DNA of 27,593 bases from Flavobacteriaceae bacterium (GCA_016763595.1 JAESTN010000167.1:1-27593), one strand, 5' to 3'. Positions 7,661 through 15,228 are shown, counted from the first letter of the stretch. The notes: generated by a model from the letters alone, not told the origin. Numbers and translations: made by a program.

Positions 7661-7798
7661 TCACCCGAATGGGACAAAACCGTTGTTCACGGATTTGGTT
7701 GAGCTGAGCGAAATAGAGCCCGCCCGGACATCAGCAATTTCCTTGTTGGCTCGAAGCGTTTCAGCTTCCATCATTTCCGGGGATAGATCATCATTCAT
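7661..7798 (-). CDS. Small 45-aa ORF coupled to the GIY-YIG gene
   Basis: The ATG at 7798 overlaps the TGA of the GIY-YIG gene in an ATGA arrangement (7798-7795), typical of translational coupling. The product begins MNDDLSPEMMEAETLRANKE and ends with VNNGFVPFG. It has no hydrophobic segment and no motif I recognise. Its coupling to the preceding gene and its acidic, charged composition make it a reasonable gene. It is too short to call firmly. Confidence 0.4.
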   Translation of the reverse strand: MNDDLSPEMMEAETLRANKEIADVRAGSISLSSTKSVNNGFVPFG

Positions 7799-8292
7799 GA
7801 TGCCGCCTTTTTCTTGGGCAGGATCACAAGACGGCCACCAGCTTTTATGATGATCTCTTTGGGAAAAATCAGGCTATAACCGGCCTTTTTGGCTGTGGGC
7901 TCCATTTCGCCAATGATAGTGCGCCACTTGCCGGGCCAATAGGCCTCAAATTCTTCGACCGGTGCCCCCCTGCCCGCTTCGATCAGATGCTTGTGTTCTT
8001 CCCACCGGTTTAACAGCGGATGGCCGATAGTACTGAATTTCTCCACCCATTTGCATTCCGAAAGCAGCGATTCTTCTTCCGTCTCAACGGTTTCCAGGAT
8101 CATAAATTGCGGGGTGAGTTTTTGGGCGTGGGCCTCAGCAAGCCAGGCTTTAATTGAGCCTTTTGGGTGTTTGGTTTTTTTGGTGCGGGGCGGCTTTAAA
8201 TGTTCTGATTTACGGCGCTCAAAATTGCCAGTCTGTCCAATATAGACCAGATGGCGGGTAATGGGATCAATGATCGCGTATGTCCAGTACAA
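7795..8292 (-). CDS. GIY-YIG-type nuclease-domain protein
   Basis: 165 aa from a TTG start at 8292, supported by AGAGGAA five bases upstream. The N-terminus has the GIY-YIG fold: YAIIDP (replacing GIY), then HLVYIGQTGNFERRKSEHL, with Tyr, the catalytic Arg (in ERRKSEH) and a following His. A Glu near residue 75 (SECKWVEKF) may supply the metal ligand. The C-terminal 60 residues are unassigned. It lies downstream of hicAB on the same strand after a 132-bp gap. Stand-alone GIY-YIG proteins of this sort are common on plasmids, usually without a known role; DNA cleavage or repair is possible. Confidence 0.7.
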   Translation of the reverse strand: MYWTYAIIDPITRHLVYIGQTGNFERRKSEHLKPPRTKKTKHPKGSIKAWLAEAHAQKLTPQFMILETVETEEESLLSECKWVEKFSTIGHPLLNRWEEHKHLIEAGRGAPVEEFEAYWPGKWRTIIGEMEPTAKKAGYSLIFPKEIIIKAGGRLVILPKKKAAS

Positions 8293-8424
8293 TTATTCCT
8301 CTGGCTGGTGTTCAAAACAAATGCCTCAAGAACCAATATGGGGCGAATTTCATTCAATGCCGGTTTGATGTTCCTGGCAAGAATATTGATGGTTCCATCC
8401 TCAACAAAACTGCACCCGCTACCA
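8293..8424 (-). other. Gap between hicB and the GIY-YIG gene, possible gene remnant
   Basis: On the minus strand an open frame from 8462, overlapping the end of hicB, reads protein-like through this gap (CSFVEDGTINILARNIKPAL, then VLEAFVLNTSQ). It then runs on out of frame into the GIY-YIG gene to a stop at 8196. The gap part may be the remains of a small gene or a short overlapping gene. No ribosome site supports its start. Confidence 0.3.
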
Positions 8425-8766
8425 TCAGCGATGGGCGGGCAAATATTGTTTAAGAGCATCAATCACCACATTATTGAGATTAATGCCTTTTTCTTTGGCA
8501 AAGAGCGCCGCATGACGATGAAGTTGTGATCCGGTACGCACATTGAAGGTGCCCTTGAAGGGCAGTTCTGGCGCAATTCCCTGTTCTTCACAAAGTTCAA
8601 GATAATCATCAACAGCTTCGCAAAAAGCAGCTTCCAGACTATCCACATCGGTGCCTTCGTAATTAATCAGCGAGCGGATAAATTCCACCTTGCCATGAAA
8701 AACCCGATCCTCTTTGCTGAAGAGGACAGAACCCTGATAGTCTTTGTATTTAAGCATGTCGCTCAT
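8425..8766 (-). CDS. hicB: HicB-family antitoxin
   Basis: 113 aa. The N-terminal half has the partly degraded RNase-H-like HicB fold (KYKDYQGSVLFSKEDRVFHG, then GTDVDSLEAAFCEAVDDYLE). The C-terminal part (FKGTFNVRTGSQLHRHAALF) is a ribbon-helix-helix DNA-binding segment, as in HicB proteins that repress their own promoter. It binds and blocks the HicA toxin. AGGAG is eight bases before the ATG. The ATG overlaps the hicA stop (ATGA), giving the usual hicA-hicB order and coupling. The pair probably stabilises the plasmid by post-segregational killing. Confidence 0.88.
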   Translation of the reverse strand: MSDMLKYKDYQGSVLFSKEDRVFHGKVEFIRSLINYEGTDVDSLEAAFCEAVDDYLELCEEQGIAPELPFKGTFNVRTGSQLHRHAALFAKEKGINLNNVVIDALKQYLPAHR

Positions 8767-9017
8767 ATCAAATTCTCCTGTTTCAGCAGATTGAGCACAT
8801 CATCAATCGCATATAGTTTCACGATATTCCCTGGGTGCGGCTTGTGCAGGGTGATTGGCGGTGCCGTATTGTGGATAAATCGGCGGCGGGACCCTCCAGT
8901 CTTGCCTTGTTTGGCCAATTCATAGCCAAGCCCTTCAAGCACCCTTTGTAACTCATCCCATGAGAAATCTTTCGGGCGTGATTTTAGCCGTTGCAGTAGT
9001 TTTTCTTTCCGGCTCAA
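8763..9017 (-). CDS. hicA: HicA-family toxin
   Basis: 84 aa from a TTG at 9017, with TGAGG eight bases upstream; no in-frame ATG is available near the expected N-terminus. HicA is a small double-stranded-RNA-binding-fold mRNase that stops translation. The order of elements fits HicA: an N-terminal helix (SWDELQRVLEGLGYEL), the GGSRRRF loop, a beta strand ending in ITLHKPHPGN, and a final helix (YAIDDVLNLLKQ). In classical HicA the loop reads GSH with a catalytic His; here it is Arg, and the nearest histidines are in FIHN and in LHKPHP. Many plasmid HicA proteins seem to share this variant, so it may still be active. Confidence 0.85.
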   Translation of the reverse strand: MSRKEKLLQRLKSRPKDFSWDELQRVLEGLGYELAKQGKTGGSRRRFIHNTAPPITLHKPHPGNIVKLYAIDDVLNLLKQENLI

Positions 9018-9527
9018 ATGCCACGCCTCACATTGTTGTTAGGATCAATATACAGGAGCGTCAGAATTTTTGCAACTATTTTTAGTTGCCACTCTCTAGG
9101 TGGCCACCTATAAATTTGGACGCGTTATAAAACCTCCTTAGAAGCCCGTACAACGGTTTAATTCTCCAAGCCTGCCTCTATGACAAAAAATTTGTTTTTT
9201 TGCCCCCTACCCTACCACAATCTCAAATACGGTGCTTTCAGCACGCACTAAGGATCGCCATTTGATCTCTGGCCTTTCAACGTGTTTTCATCGAAAGCAA
9301 TCTTACAGTTCTATCGGTTTGCTCAGTTGTTTGAGGTTTGAATATTGATGGTGCATCTTTCTAATTATAAATAAAGTACTGACAGCGAAGCTGGCAGTTC
9401 CTTTTAGGCTACGCCGATTAGGCGTAGGGCGAAGCGAGCTTTGCGAGCGAAGGGTAGGTGTTTTTATGATATGTTGTAATATTGGTTTAGTTGCTAGTTT
9501 TGGTGTTCGATTGGTGAGAGTGTCTAT
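9018..9527. other. AT-rich intergenic region upstream of oriV with two hairpins
   Basis: No gene is credible here. Two small hairpins can be seen: ACTG-A-CAGC / GCTG-G-CAGT (9378-9398) and CTACGCC / GGCGTAG with loop GATTA (9409-9427). The second is followed by GCGAAGCGAG-type repeats and a T-run near 9460-9465, which could end transcription. The palindrome GGTGGCCACC lies near 9100. The hicA promoter must lie in the first part, but I cannot place it with confidence. Confidence 0.5.
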
Positions 9528-9798
9528 TGTGTTTTAATCTGTGTTTTAACTGTGTTTAAAAATTTGGACAAAATTGTAAGGTGTTGTAATTAAAGGGAGA
9601 AATAGCCTATAAAATTACCATTTCTGTGTGAAGTTCCGAAGTCTTATGTGTGAAGTTCCGAATCTCTCTGTGTGAAGTTCCGAATCCAATAGTCCAGATT
9701 TTCACGGACTTATCCCAATTCCATAATGTGTAAAGTTCCGAATTTATTTGACATTATGTGTAAAGTTCCGAAACTGGCGGTATGTGTAAAGTTCCGAA
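9528..9798. repeat. Origin of replication (oriV) with six iterons and AT-rich repeats
   Basis: Six direct 16-bp iterons precede the Rep gene. Three read TGTGTGAAGTTCCGAA (9625-9640, 9647-9662, 9669-9684; 22-bp spacing, two helical turns). Three read TGTGTAAAGTTCCGAA (9727-9742, 9757-9772, 9783-9798; wider spacing). Upstream, three near-copies of TGTGTTTTAA (9528, 9540, 9551) with 11-12 bp spacing form an AT-rich stretch that could be the unwinding element. A weak DnaA-box-like TTATCCCAA (9710-9718) lies between the two iteron groups. Rep binding to the iterons would start replication; the group nearest the gene probably also controls rep transcription. Confidence 0.88.
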
Positions 9799-9815
9799 TC
9801 TATTGTAAGCTAATA

Positions 9816-10883
9816 ATGTTGGAAAAAACAGAACGAAGTCCCCTCCTCCCAGATCGGCATCCTGAGCCGGACTTTTTCGTATGCGATATTTTTGATGCCG
9901 CGCCGAAATCTGACACGGCCTCTATGGATAACCCGCTGTTTACACTCTCGACAAAGCCCGACATGACCCCGAGAGAATATCAACGCGGCGATACCTGGCT
10001 AAAGCTAAACCCTTCCCCTCACGGCCTTGCTACGGTCCATGATCGCGATATTCTAATTTATTGCATATCCCAGTGTATGGCGGCGCTTAATCAAGGGCAA
10101 AAGATCAAGCGTACCTTGCGTTTTAACGCCCATGATCTGCTTAAGACGACAAATCGCGCTACCAACAAAAAGGGTTATATTCTCTTTAAAAATGCTCTGA
10201 GACGGCTTCAGGGTACCCAGATCGAGACAAACATCACCACCGGCGGCAAAGAGACCTGGGAAGTATTCAGCTTTATTGAGAGTGCCAAGACCATCAAGGA
10301 AAGCCGTGAAGGCCGCATGCAGGCAATAGAGATCACTTTGTCCGATTGGATGTTTAACGCCATTAATGAGAAGGGCAAAGACATTCTGACCATATCCAGG
10401 GGCTATTTTCGCTTAAGAAAACCTCTGGAGCGCCGTCTATACGAAATTGCCCGCAAAATGTGTGGGCAAAGTAGCTATTGGCATTTGAAGTTGAAAACCT
10501 TGCATACCCTCACCGGCTCCACCTCTTCAAAAGCAGAGTTTAAGCGCCTAATGAAGTCAATCATTGTGGACAATGCCAAGCACGGTCATATTCCCGATTA
10601 TACCTTTGAGTTAAATGGCGAGCTGGTAAAAATCCGGCCTCGCAAGGACTTCACTGATACCTACACCACTCCTGAGAAGCCCAATGCGCTTGATAAGGTT
10701 ATTCTTCGTGGATCAGGCATAGAAACTGCCAAAAAATTCGCAGCAGGCTATGATATCTACCACCTTCAGGAAGAATGGCGTGAAATGCTGGCCGCCAAAA
10801 AATCCATCCCTGAAAACCCTGAGGGCTCTTTTGTTTCCTATGTGAAGTGGTACGTCAAAAAGCATGGCAATGCACGAGGGTGA
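9816..10883 (+). CDS. repA: Plasmid replication initiator protein (RPA family)
   Basis: 355 aa from the ATG at 9816. A longer frame back to 9726 would translate iterons, so it is rejected. Residues of about 75-330 match the replication initiator protein A family known from alphaproteobacterial plasmids: LKLNPSPHGLATVHDRDILI, then YCISQCMAALNQGQ, FNAHDLLKTTNRAT, LKNALRRLQGT-like FKNALRRLQGTQIETN, and DILTISRGYFRLRKPLERRL. These elements form paired winged helices that bind iterons and load the helicase. The six iterons directly upstream support the assignment. Partition genes follow after 135 bp. Confidence 0.93.
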   Translation: MLEKTERSPLLPDRHPEPDFFVCDIFDAAPKSDTASMDNPLFTLSTKPDMTPREYQRGDTWLKLNPSPHGLATVHDRDILIYCISQCMAALNQGQKIKRTLRFNAHDLLKTTNRATNKKGYILFKNALRRLQGTQIETNITTGGKETWEVFSFIESAKTIKESREGRMQAIEITLSDWMFNAINEKGKDILTISRGYFRLRKPLERRLYEIARKMCGQSSYWHLKLKTLHTLTGSTSSKAEFKRLMKSIIVDNAKHGHIPDYTFELNGELVKIRPRKDFTDTYTTPEKPNALDKVILRGSGIETAKKFAAGYDIYHLQEEWREMLAAKKSIPENPEGSFVSYVKWYVKKHGNARG

Positions 10884-10894
10884 ATATACCACTT

Positions 10895-10955
10895 GGTACC
10901 TTTTGGTATAGTACCTTATTATATAGTACTATATTCTAGGGTATGGTAAGGTACT
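10895..10955. promoter_or_regulatory. Candidate centromere (parS) and/or par promoter
   Basis: In the 135-bp rep-parA gap, GGTACC-related repeats cluster. They include GGTACC (10895-10900), the inverted pair AGTACCTTA (10910-10918) and TAAGGTACT (10947-10955), and between them the perfect 14-bp palindrome ATATAGTACTATAT (10921-10934). Repeats placed directly before parA are the usual position for type Ib partition centromeres and the autoregulated par promoter. The function is inferred from position and symmetry only. Confidence 0.55.
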
Positions 10956-11018
10956 TTTAATATTTCTATTCTATGTATCACTGATCCGCATTTTCACCTT
11001 CAAGAGAAAGTCCAATCC

Positions 11019-11723
11019 ATGCCTGTTATTGCATTCGCAAATTCCAAGGGCGGTTCCGGCAAAACAACAAGTGCCTTGCTGCTTGCCTGTGAGTTGGCTG
11101 AAACCACCGATGTCACAATCATTGATGCTGATCCTCGTCACCCCATAAGCAAATGGGCAACCCCAAGAGACAGCAAATCGGTGCCGCCAAAACGTCTTAC
11201 CGTTCTTCAAAACGATTCAGAAAACACCATAATTGATGAAATTGAAGAAGCCGCAGCCCGTGATCCGTTTGTCATCATTGATTTAGAAGGGGTGGCATCA
11301 AAAAAGAACGCCTTTGCTATTTCACAAGCCGATCTCGTCATTATTCCGATGAAAGAACAACAACAGGATGCCGAAGCCGCTCTCGATGTCATCAAAGAAT
11401 TGGTGACCCTATCAAAAATGTCCGGTAAAAAACTTCCATTTTCTGTCCTGTTCACACAAACAAAGGTGGTTGCCAAATCAAGGACCTCACGCTTTATCGC
11501 CAAACAGTTTCGCGATAATGCGCGTATCGATTGTTTCAATGTGGAAGTAAATGAACGAGATGCCTTTGCTGCCATCTACACAATGGGCGGATCAATCAGA
11601 ACCCTTGATGCCAAGCAAACAAACGGTATTGATCGCGCCGTCGAAAATATCACAGGATTTGCCGCCGAAGTGGTGACAAAGCTTCGTGCTCAAAATATCG
11701 ATAAACAGGGGAGGGCGGCTTGA
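11019..11723 (+). CDS. parA: ParA-family partition ATPase
   Basis: 234 aa. The deviant Walker A box KGGSGKTT is at residues 10-17, and the IIDADPR (about 35-41) and FVIIDLEG (about 85-92) elements belong to the Walker-type MinD/ParA ATPases. There is no N-terminal DNA-binding domain, so this is the short type Ib / VirC1-like form. It would move plasmid copies apart over the nucleoid together with the small protein encoded next, whose ATG overlaps its stop codon. The position after rep and a symmetrical candidate centromere supports a partition role. Confidence 0.92.
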   Translation: MPVIAFANSKGGSGKTTSALLLACELAETTDVTIIDADPRHPISKWATPRDSKSVPPKRLTVLQNDSENTIIDEIEEAAARDPFVIIDLEGVASKKNAFAISQADLVIIPMKEQQQDAEAALDVIKELVTLSKMSGKKLPFSVLFTQTKVVAKSRTSRFIAKQFRDNARIDCFNVEVNERDAFAAIYTMGGSIRTLDAKQTNGIDRAVENITGFAAEVVTKLRAQNIDKQGRAA

Positions 11724-11998
11724 TGGCAGAACAAACAAGACAAGGATTGGGTATGGATGATCTCGGCCTGGATGATTTCAAGCCACGCCAACCCTCTGCA
11801 CCAAAAAAACCGGCACAAAAGGCCGTAGCCGAAGTGACCAGTTTCCCTAGCCGTGAAGCTCCAGATGATGATCAGCTCAACATCAAGGGACCAAAAGCTG
11901 TCCTTGACCGCTTCCGTGCCCTACGCAAGTCTGAGCGCTATAAATACGCTGATTTGCTTGAGTTTATGATGGATACCTATGAGCAAAAGAAACGATAG
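11723..11998 (+). CDS. Small ParA partner, probable centromere-binding protein
   Basis: 91 aa from the ATG at 11723, whose first base is the last base of the parA TGA (TGATG); GGAG lies nine bases upstream. The N-terminal half (GMDDLGLDDFKPRQPSAPKK) is flexible and Pro/Lys-rich. The C-terminal half (LNIKGPKAVLDRFRALRKSE, then YADLLEFMMDTYE) looks like a strand-helix-helix ribbon-helix-helix domain. A disordered N-terminal tail plus a DNA-binding C-terminal domain is the plan of ParG/StbB-type partners of short ParA proteins. No close named homologue is recognised. Confidence 0.75.
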   Translation: MAEQTRQGLGMDDLGLDDFKPRQPSAPKKPAQKAVAEVTSFPSREAPDDDQLNIKGPKAVLDRFRALRKSERYKYADLLEFMMDTYEQKKR

Positions 11999-12009
11999 GA
12001 GCGATCGAG

Positions 12010-12064
12010 TGAGAATTCTCAACTATTGCATTGGGAATGAAACACTAAAGCCTATTTAGTTTCA
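12010..12064 (+). terminator. Palindrome and weak terminator after the par genes
   Basis: A perfect 12-bp palindrome TGAGAATTCTCA (12010-12021) is followed by an imperfect stem, TGAAAC-AC-TAAA / TTTA-GTTTCA (12038-12064) with loop GCCTA, and then AATTTT. The second could end the parA operon. It is AT-rich and would be a weak terminator. Confidence 0.4.
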
Positions 12065-12089
12065 AATTTTCATGTCAAAGGAATTTAGT

Positions 12090-12272
12090 ATGGACAAATT
12101 CGACATTGTAAAATTGAAATGCAACCAGGCTATAACTGAACTGAAGGCCCTCAAGCAGGAAATTAAAAAAAACTATCCCGATGCTGACACATGCCAACTA
12201 TTCGGGAAACGGTCTCAAAGATCGTGGTTGTCGCAAGCGCGGGAATTAAAGGCAAAGGGCAGACTGAATTAG
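12090..12272 (+). CDS. Small hypothetical protein, 60 aa
   Basis: The start at 12090 has AAAGGAA six bases upstream, better than the in-frame ATG at 12072. The product has a predicted long helix (ITELKALKQEIKKNY, about residues 16-30) and a basic C-terminal half (LFGKRSQRSWLSQARELKAK). I recognise no domain. It ends four bases inside the convergent zinc-finger gene. The good ribosome site favours a real gene. Confidence 0.5.
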   Translation: MDKFDIVKLKCNQAITELKALKQEIKKNYPDADTCQLFGKRSQRSWLSQARELKAKGRLN

Positions 12273-12697
12273 AACGGCAAACTATCGTCAATATTCAGCG
12301 GCCAAACGGTAGGCTCATAACAACTATATTTTTTGATAATGGCTGTGCATTTTGGACAACCAACGACCTCGCCATTGATCTCGACAAGGCCAGAGCCGTT
12401 GCAACACTTACCCTCAAAATCCGCAGGGTCATAATCGGGGTGATCGATTACGTCTTTCATGGTTTTGCCTCCTGTAAAATCCGCCGTTTCTGGCCGCTCG
12501 GGCAGAATATCTTTGTCGAATGGGATAACAAGTTTTTGTGGTGGTTTGGTGGCTCCACGCTCAGAGCATCGAGGGCAAGGGTAGCGCATTCGGCGCTTTA
12601 ATTTTGTCCCATCCCTTCTGATGCACGGCACAAGCCAATAGCCACGGCCATCACAGGCGGGGCAGGTTTCATAGATGGTAGCAACATTGTCGGTCAT
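12269..12697 (-). CDS. DnaJ-type zinc-finger protein downstream of the relaxase
   Basis: 142 aa from the ATG at 12697. A start at 12781 (170 aa) overlaps the relaxase stop as TAATG and is possible through coupling. Cys pairs occur at 12/15 (CPACDGRGYW), 41/44 (CPRCSERG), 98/99 (KCCNGSGLVE) and 114/117 (GCPKC). The C-x2-C-x-G-x-G spacing of the first, with its relatives, is the zinc-binding repeat of DnaJ's central domain, but there is no J domain or substrate domain. It may act as a small zinc chaperone or nucleic-acid-binding factor for the relaxosome. A J-domain protein lacking zinc fingers is encoded in the coupling-protein operon at 19468-19935. Confidence 0.75.
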   Translation of the reverse strand: MTDNVATIYETCPACDGRGYWLVPCIRRDGTKLKRRMRYPCPRCSERGATKPPQKLVIPFDKDILPERPETADFTGGKTMKDVIDHPDYDPADFEGKCCNGSGLVEINGEVVGCPKCTAIIKKYSCYEPTVWPLNIDDSLPF

Positions 12698-12780
12698 AAA
12701 ATTACTCGCTATAAAATCCCTTTGTGAAATACAGGGGTCATTTTTTACCCCCGCTCGGTGACGGTGAATTCCGATCATCA

Positions 12781-14205
12781 TTAATCACGGGTTCGCTTAC
12801 GACTGCGCCCTTTAGAGCGACGACGTTTTGAACCTTTGGCTGCCTGTTTAAATTCATCACGGACTTTACGCTCTGGTGTAGCCTTTTTGGACTTGGCTTT
12901 TTGCACAACCGTATCAAAGGAACGGCGGCGTTCATTGTTTCGCTGTGACCATTTGGCTTTCAACTCCTTTTCTTCTGCCGTCTGGCGCTGAATAAGAGCC
13001 GTGCGTTCTGTATTGTAGGTTTTGCCTGCCTGAGAGAGTAGGGTGCTCTGGTCGGCTTCTATAGCGTTCTTGGCAGCGCCTATCTCCTCACGCTTTGCCT
13101 GGCTTAAATGTCGCTGCTCAACCTTGTGCAGCTTTTGCAGGGCATCAGTCCGTGCCTTCTTGCTGGTTAAGAAGTTAAAGGCATGACCCATAAAGCCACG
13201 AGAACCATTAGGATCAATCTCGCGGCGATGTGCAATGGCCAAAAGCGCATTTTCGACTTTGCCGGAAAGCCTGCCTTCGCGCTTTTCAAAAGCCTGCTTC
13301 TCGGCATAGTGATTACTATGTAATTTTGTCTGTTGGGGACGAAACTGCTCATTGATCTGATCTTTGGCCCGCGTGATCGCATCACTGGCATGGCTATTGA
13401 TTTCACCGGTTTTGAATTTATAGCGATCCTCCAAATCCACCCATTCACGGTCTTGGCGGTGATGCATGGATTTACCCTGTAGGGATAATCCGGCATCTTT
13501 CACCTGTTCTTTGTCCTTGACGCGGTTCGCTTCGTTCTGATTGGCTGCCGCCGCCTGATTAAAATCTTTTTCTGAACTGCGTGGCCGGGATTTTTCGCCG
13601 GCAACAAAATCGACCTTTTCGCCATCCGCTTTGCGTTTTATGGCATCGGCCTTCTGGGCGCGGGCAGGGCAGTAAATATGCTCTTCACCGCGCTCTTTTC
13701 GATAGGCCAATCCCCAGGCGCTCAGTTTGTTGCGATCCGCATGTACTGAAAGATTGCGACCATCCTCTTGCGAAACCAAATTGACGATCACATGCACATG
13801 CGGGTGCGGCTCGTCATTATGCGCAACAATAATTGCCTGGCGATCTTGAGCACCAATTGCCTGTAGGGATTCATCGGCAGCCTTAATCATTTCGGCTTTA
13901 TCGATCTTGCCAGCCTCATCGGGATGCCAGGCAATTGAATAAGCATAAACTGCGCCCTTTGATTTCTGGCCGGTATTTCTAACGCCCGCTTCGCGCTTTA
14001 ATCGGCCCTGATCCATGGCCGTTGCAGCCATAACACGACCGGCGGTTTCCGGGTTTAAATCATCTTTGTAAAAACCGCGCGTTGCCGTCCATTCAACCCG
14101 ATCAGTTGTCGTGCGCTCAGTCTCGCCTTCCTGCTTTTTATCATGCAGGTAATAGGCAAGCGCACCATTAAAGCTGGTACCGCGTTTGGTGACTTTAGGA
14201 ACCAT
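12781..14205 (-). CDS. MOBP-like relaxase (VirD2/MobA family)
   Basis: 474 aa from the ATG at 14205, overlapping the mobC end by 11 bp, which suggests coupling; longer readings run through mobC. Relaxases nick oriT and stay bound to the transferred strand through Tyr. The N-terminus (VPKVTKRGTSFNGALAYYLH) holds the candidate catalytic Tyr residues 18-19. The metal-binding three-His motif is H129-N-D-E-P-H134-P-H136-V-H138, followed by VIVN. The C-terminal half (about 200-474) is highly charged, predicted coiled coil, and ends with a very basic tail. No primase domain is seen. With MobC and a coupling ATPase it forms a mobilization set. Confidence 0.9.
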   Translation of the reverse strand: MVPKVTKRGTSFNGALAYYLHDKKQEGETERTTTDRVEWTATRGFYKDDLNPETAGRVMAATAMDQGRLKREAGVRNTGQKSKGAVYAYSIAWHPDEAGKIDKAEMIKAADESLQAIGAQDRQAIIVAHNDEPHPHVHVIVNLVSQEDGRNLSVHADRNKLSAWGLAYRKERGEEHIYCPARAQKADAIKRKADGEKVDFVAGEKSRPRSSEKDFNQAAAANQNEANRVKDKEQVKDAGLSLQGKSMHHRQDREWVDLEDRYKFKTGEINSHASDAITRAKDQINEQFRPQQTKLHSNHYAEKQAFEKREGRLSGKVENALLAIAHRREIDPNGSRGFMGHAFNFLTSKKARTDALQKLHKVEQRHLSQAKREEIGAAKNAIEADQSTLLSQAGKTYNTERTALIQRQTAEEKELKAKWSQRNNERRRSFDTVVQKAKSKKATPERKVRDEFKQAAKGSKRRRSKGRSRKRTRD

Positions 14206-14545
14206 AGCGCCGGACCAGTCCATCCAGAACCGTGTGGAGTTCTTGTAGGATAAAACCGAGATGTTCGGGATCATGATCGCGACCGCGATTAAGCTGACGG
14301 GCGATCTGATTGACGTTATTGCCAATCCGGTTCAAGGCGGAAATCACACTGGATAGGGCAGGGGCACGTGGTCGCTTGATCGGTGCGGCCGTAAGCTGCT
14401 GACGCACCCATTCAGACAGATCAACGCCAGCACGTTCGGCCTTGAGCTCAAGGTCGATCCGCTCTGCTCTCGTTAGCCGTACAGCCGGCAAACGGGCAGT
14501 ACGTTTTTCGTGCTCTTCCTTCTTTGGCCGGCCACGCTGTTTCAT
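14195..14545 (-). CDS. mobC: MobC-family relaxosome accessory protein
   Basis: 116 aa. The N-terminus is basic (MKQRGRPKKEEHEKRTARLP), followed by a ribbon-helix-helix region (VRLTRAERIDLELKAERAGV, then DLSEWVRQQL) and the MobC signature ALNRIGNNVNQIARQLNRG (about 70-90). MobC proteins bind near oriT, open the DNA and help the relaxase nick. AAAGGAG precedes the ATG. It is the first gene of the mobC-relaxase-zinc finger operon and sits directly behind a GC-rich hairpin array that is the likely oriT region. Confidence 0.93.
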   Translation of the reverse strand: MKQRGRPKKEEHEKRTARLPAVRLTRAERIDLELKAERAGVDLSEWVRQQLTAAPIKRPRAPALSSVISALNRIGNNVNQIARQLNRGRDHDPEHLGFILQELHTVLDGLVRRYGS

Positions 14546-14571
14546 ATTTGTCGGCTCCTTTCAAACCGTAT

Positions 14572-14803
14572 CCAAGGACGCCCCTTGGTCGTAGGGGAGC
14601 GCCGAAACGCTCCTTGATGGGCCAGGGAGGGCAACAACTCCCGGTCTGGTTCCAAGGGCACGAAGGCTCTTGTTGCGATCCACCGGCAATGCGGTGGGCC
14701 ATGGTACGTCCAGTAGGAGAGGGCAATCTCCTGAGCCTGGTCATGACCCAACGGTGATCCGTTGGCTTCGTCTGGGAAAGCTCCCAGGCCGCCTGCGGGC
14801 GGC
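14572..14803. other. GC-rich array of eight hairpins upstream of mobC (candidate oriT / structured leader)
   Basis: Consecutive inverted repeats with 5-7 bp arms cover 230 bp: CCAAGG/CCTTGG (14572-14588), GGAGCG/CGCTCC (14596-14613), GGGAG/CTCCC (14625-14642), CCACCG/CGGTGG (14680-14697), AGGAGA/TCTCCT (14715-14732), CCAACGG/CCGTTGG (14748-14765), CTGGGA/TCCCAG (14772-14787) and GCCGCC/GGCGGC (14788-14803). GGCAA recurs in or at the loops of three of them. Composition is visibly more GC-rich than the neighbours. Position before mobC and the relaxase suits oriT; no known nick sequence was recognised. Open frames across it look like chance. Confidence 0.6.
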
Positions 14804-14874
14804 ATAGCCGGGGTTTTGGGGGGATGCGTTGAGCCCCCTGAACGAGATTATTTGGGTACCAAATATATATCTCG

Positions 14875-15114
14875 CTATTCGACTAACTCATCACTTAACA
14901 TAAACCACCATATTATGCCAATACATTTCGTATACTCACCACAATCGCCCGTCTCATAACAATCCACCAACACTGGATATGGATCGAATATGCACCATGG
15001 GTTGCCACTTATTGAATACAATCTTTGGGCCCAACCTATAAATTCAGCCTTGGTATCTATGGGAAAACAACAAGGCTGGTGATCGTCGCAGGCGGTGGGG
15101 TTCCGGGGTTTCAT
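14875..15114 (-). CDS. Small Cys- and Trp-containing hypothetical protein
   Basis: 79 aa. The composition is protein-like, with six Cys (ACDDHQPCC, NPWCIFD, VDCYETGDCGEYTKC) and several Trp and Tyr residues. A hydrophobic IGIIWWFML segment lies near the end. No strong ribosome site precedes the ATG at 15114, which weakens the call. It follows the 101-aa gene on the same strand after a 114-bp gap. No family is recognised. Confidence 0.5.
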   Translation of the reverse strand: MKPRNPTACDDHQPCCFPIDTKAEFIGWAQRLYSISGNPWCIFDPYPVLVDCYETGDCGEYTKCIGIIWWFMLSDELVE

Positions 15115-15228
15115 TCATGCACGACCATCGGGAGTGTCACTGAATGAAAGGGCGGAAGAAGCATGAGGGGATCGCAGAATTGACCAGGCGCGAAAGCACC
15201 TGGTCAATTGATTTCCCTCGATGACGGA

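Noticed and set aside
9625..9798. CRISPR-like array
   Set aside because: Short 16-bp repeats with uneven spacing directly upstream of a Rep gene are iterons; no cas genes.
9726..9815. N-terminal extension of Rep
   Set aside because: It would translate iterons, and a good ATG lies at 9816.
14524..14805. Open frames across the hairpin array before mobC
   Set aside because: Frames on both strands are open because of GC content; no ribosome sites or domain patterns, and the inverted repeats explain the sequence better.
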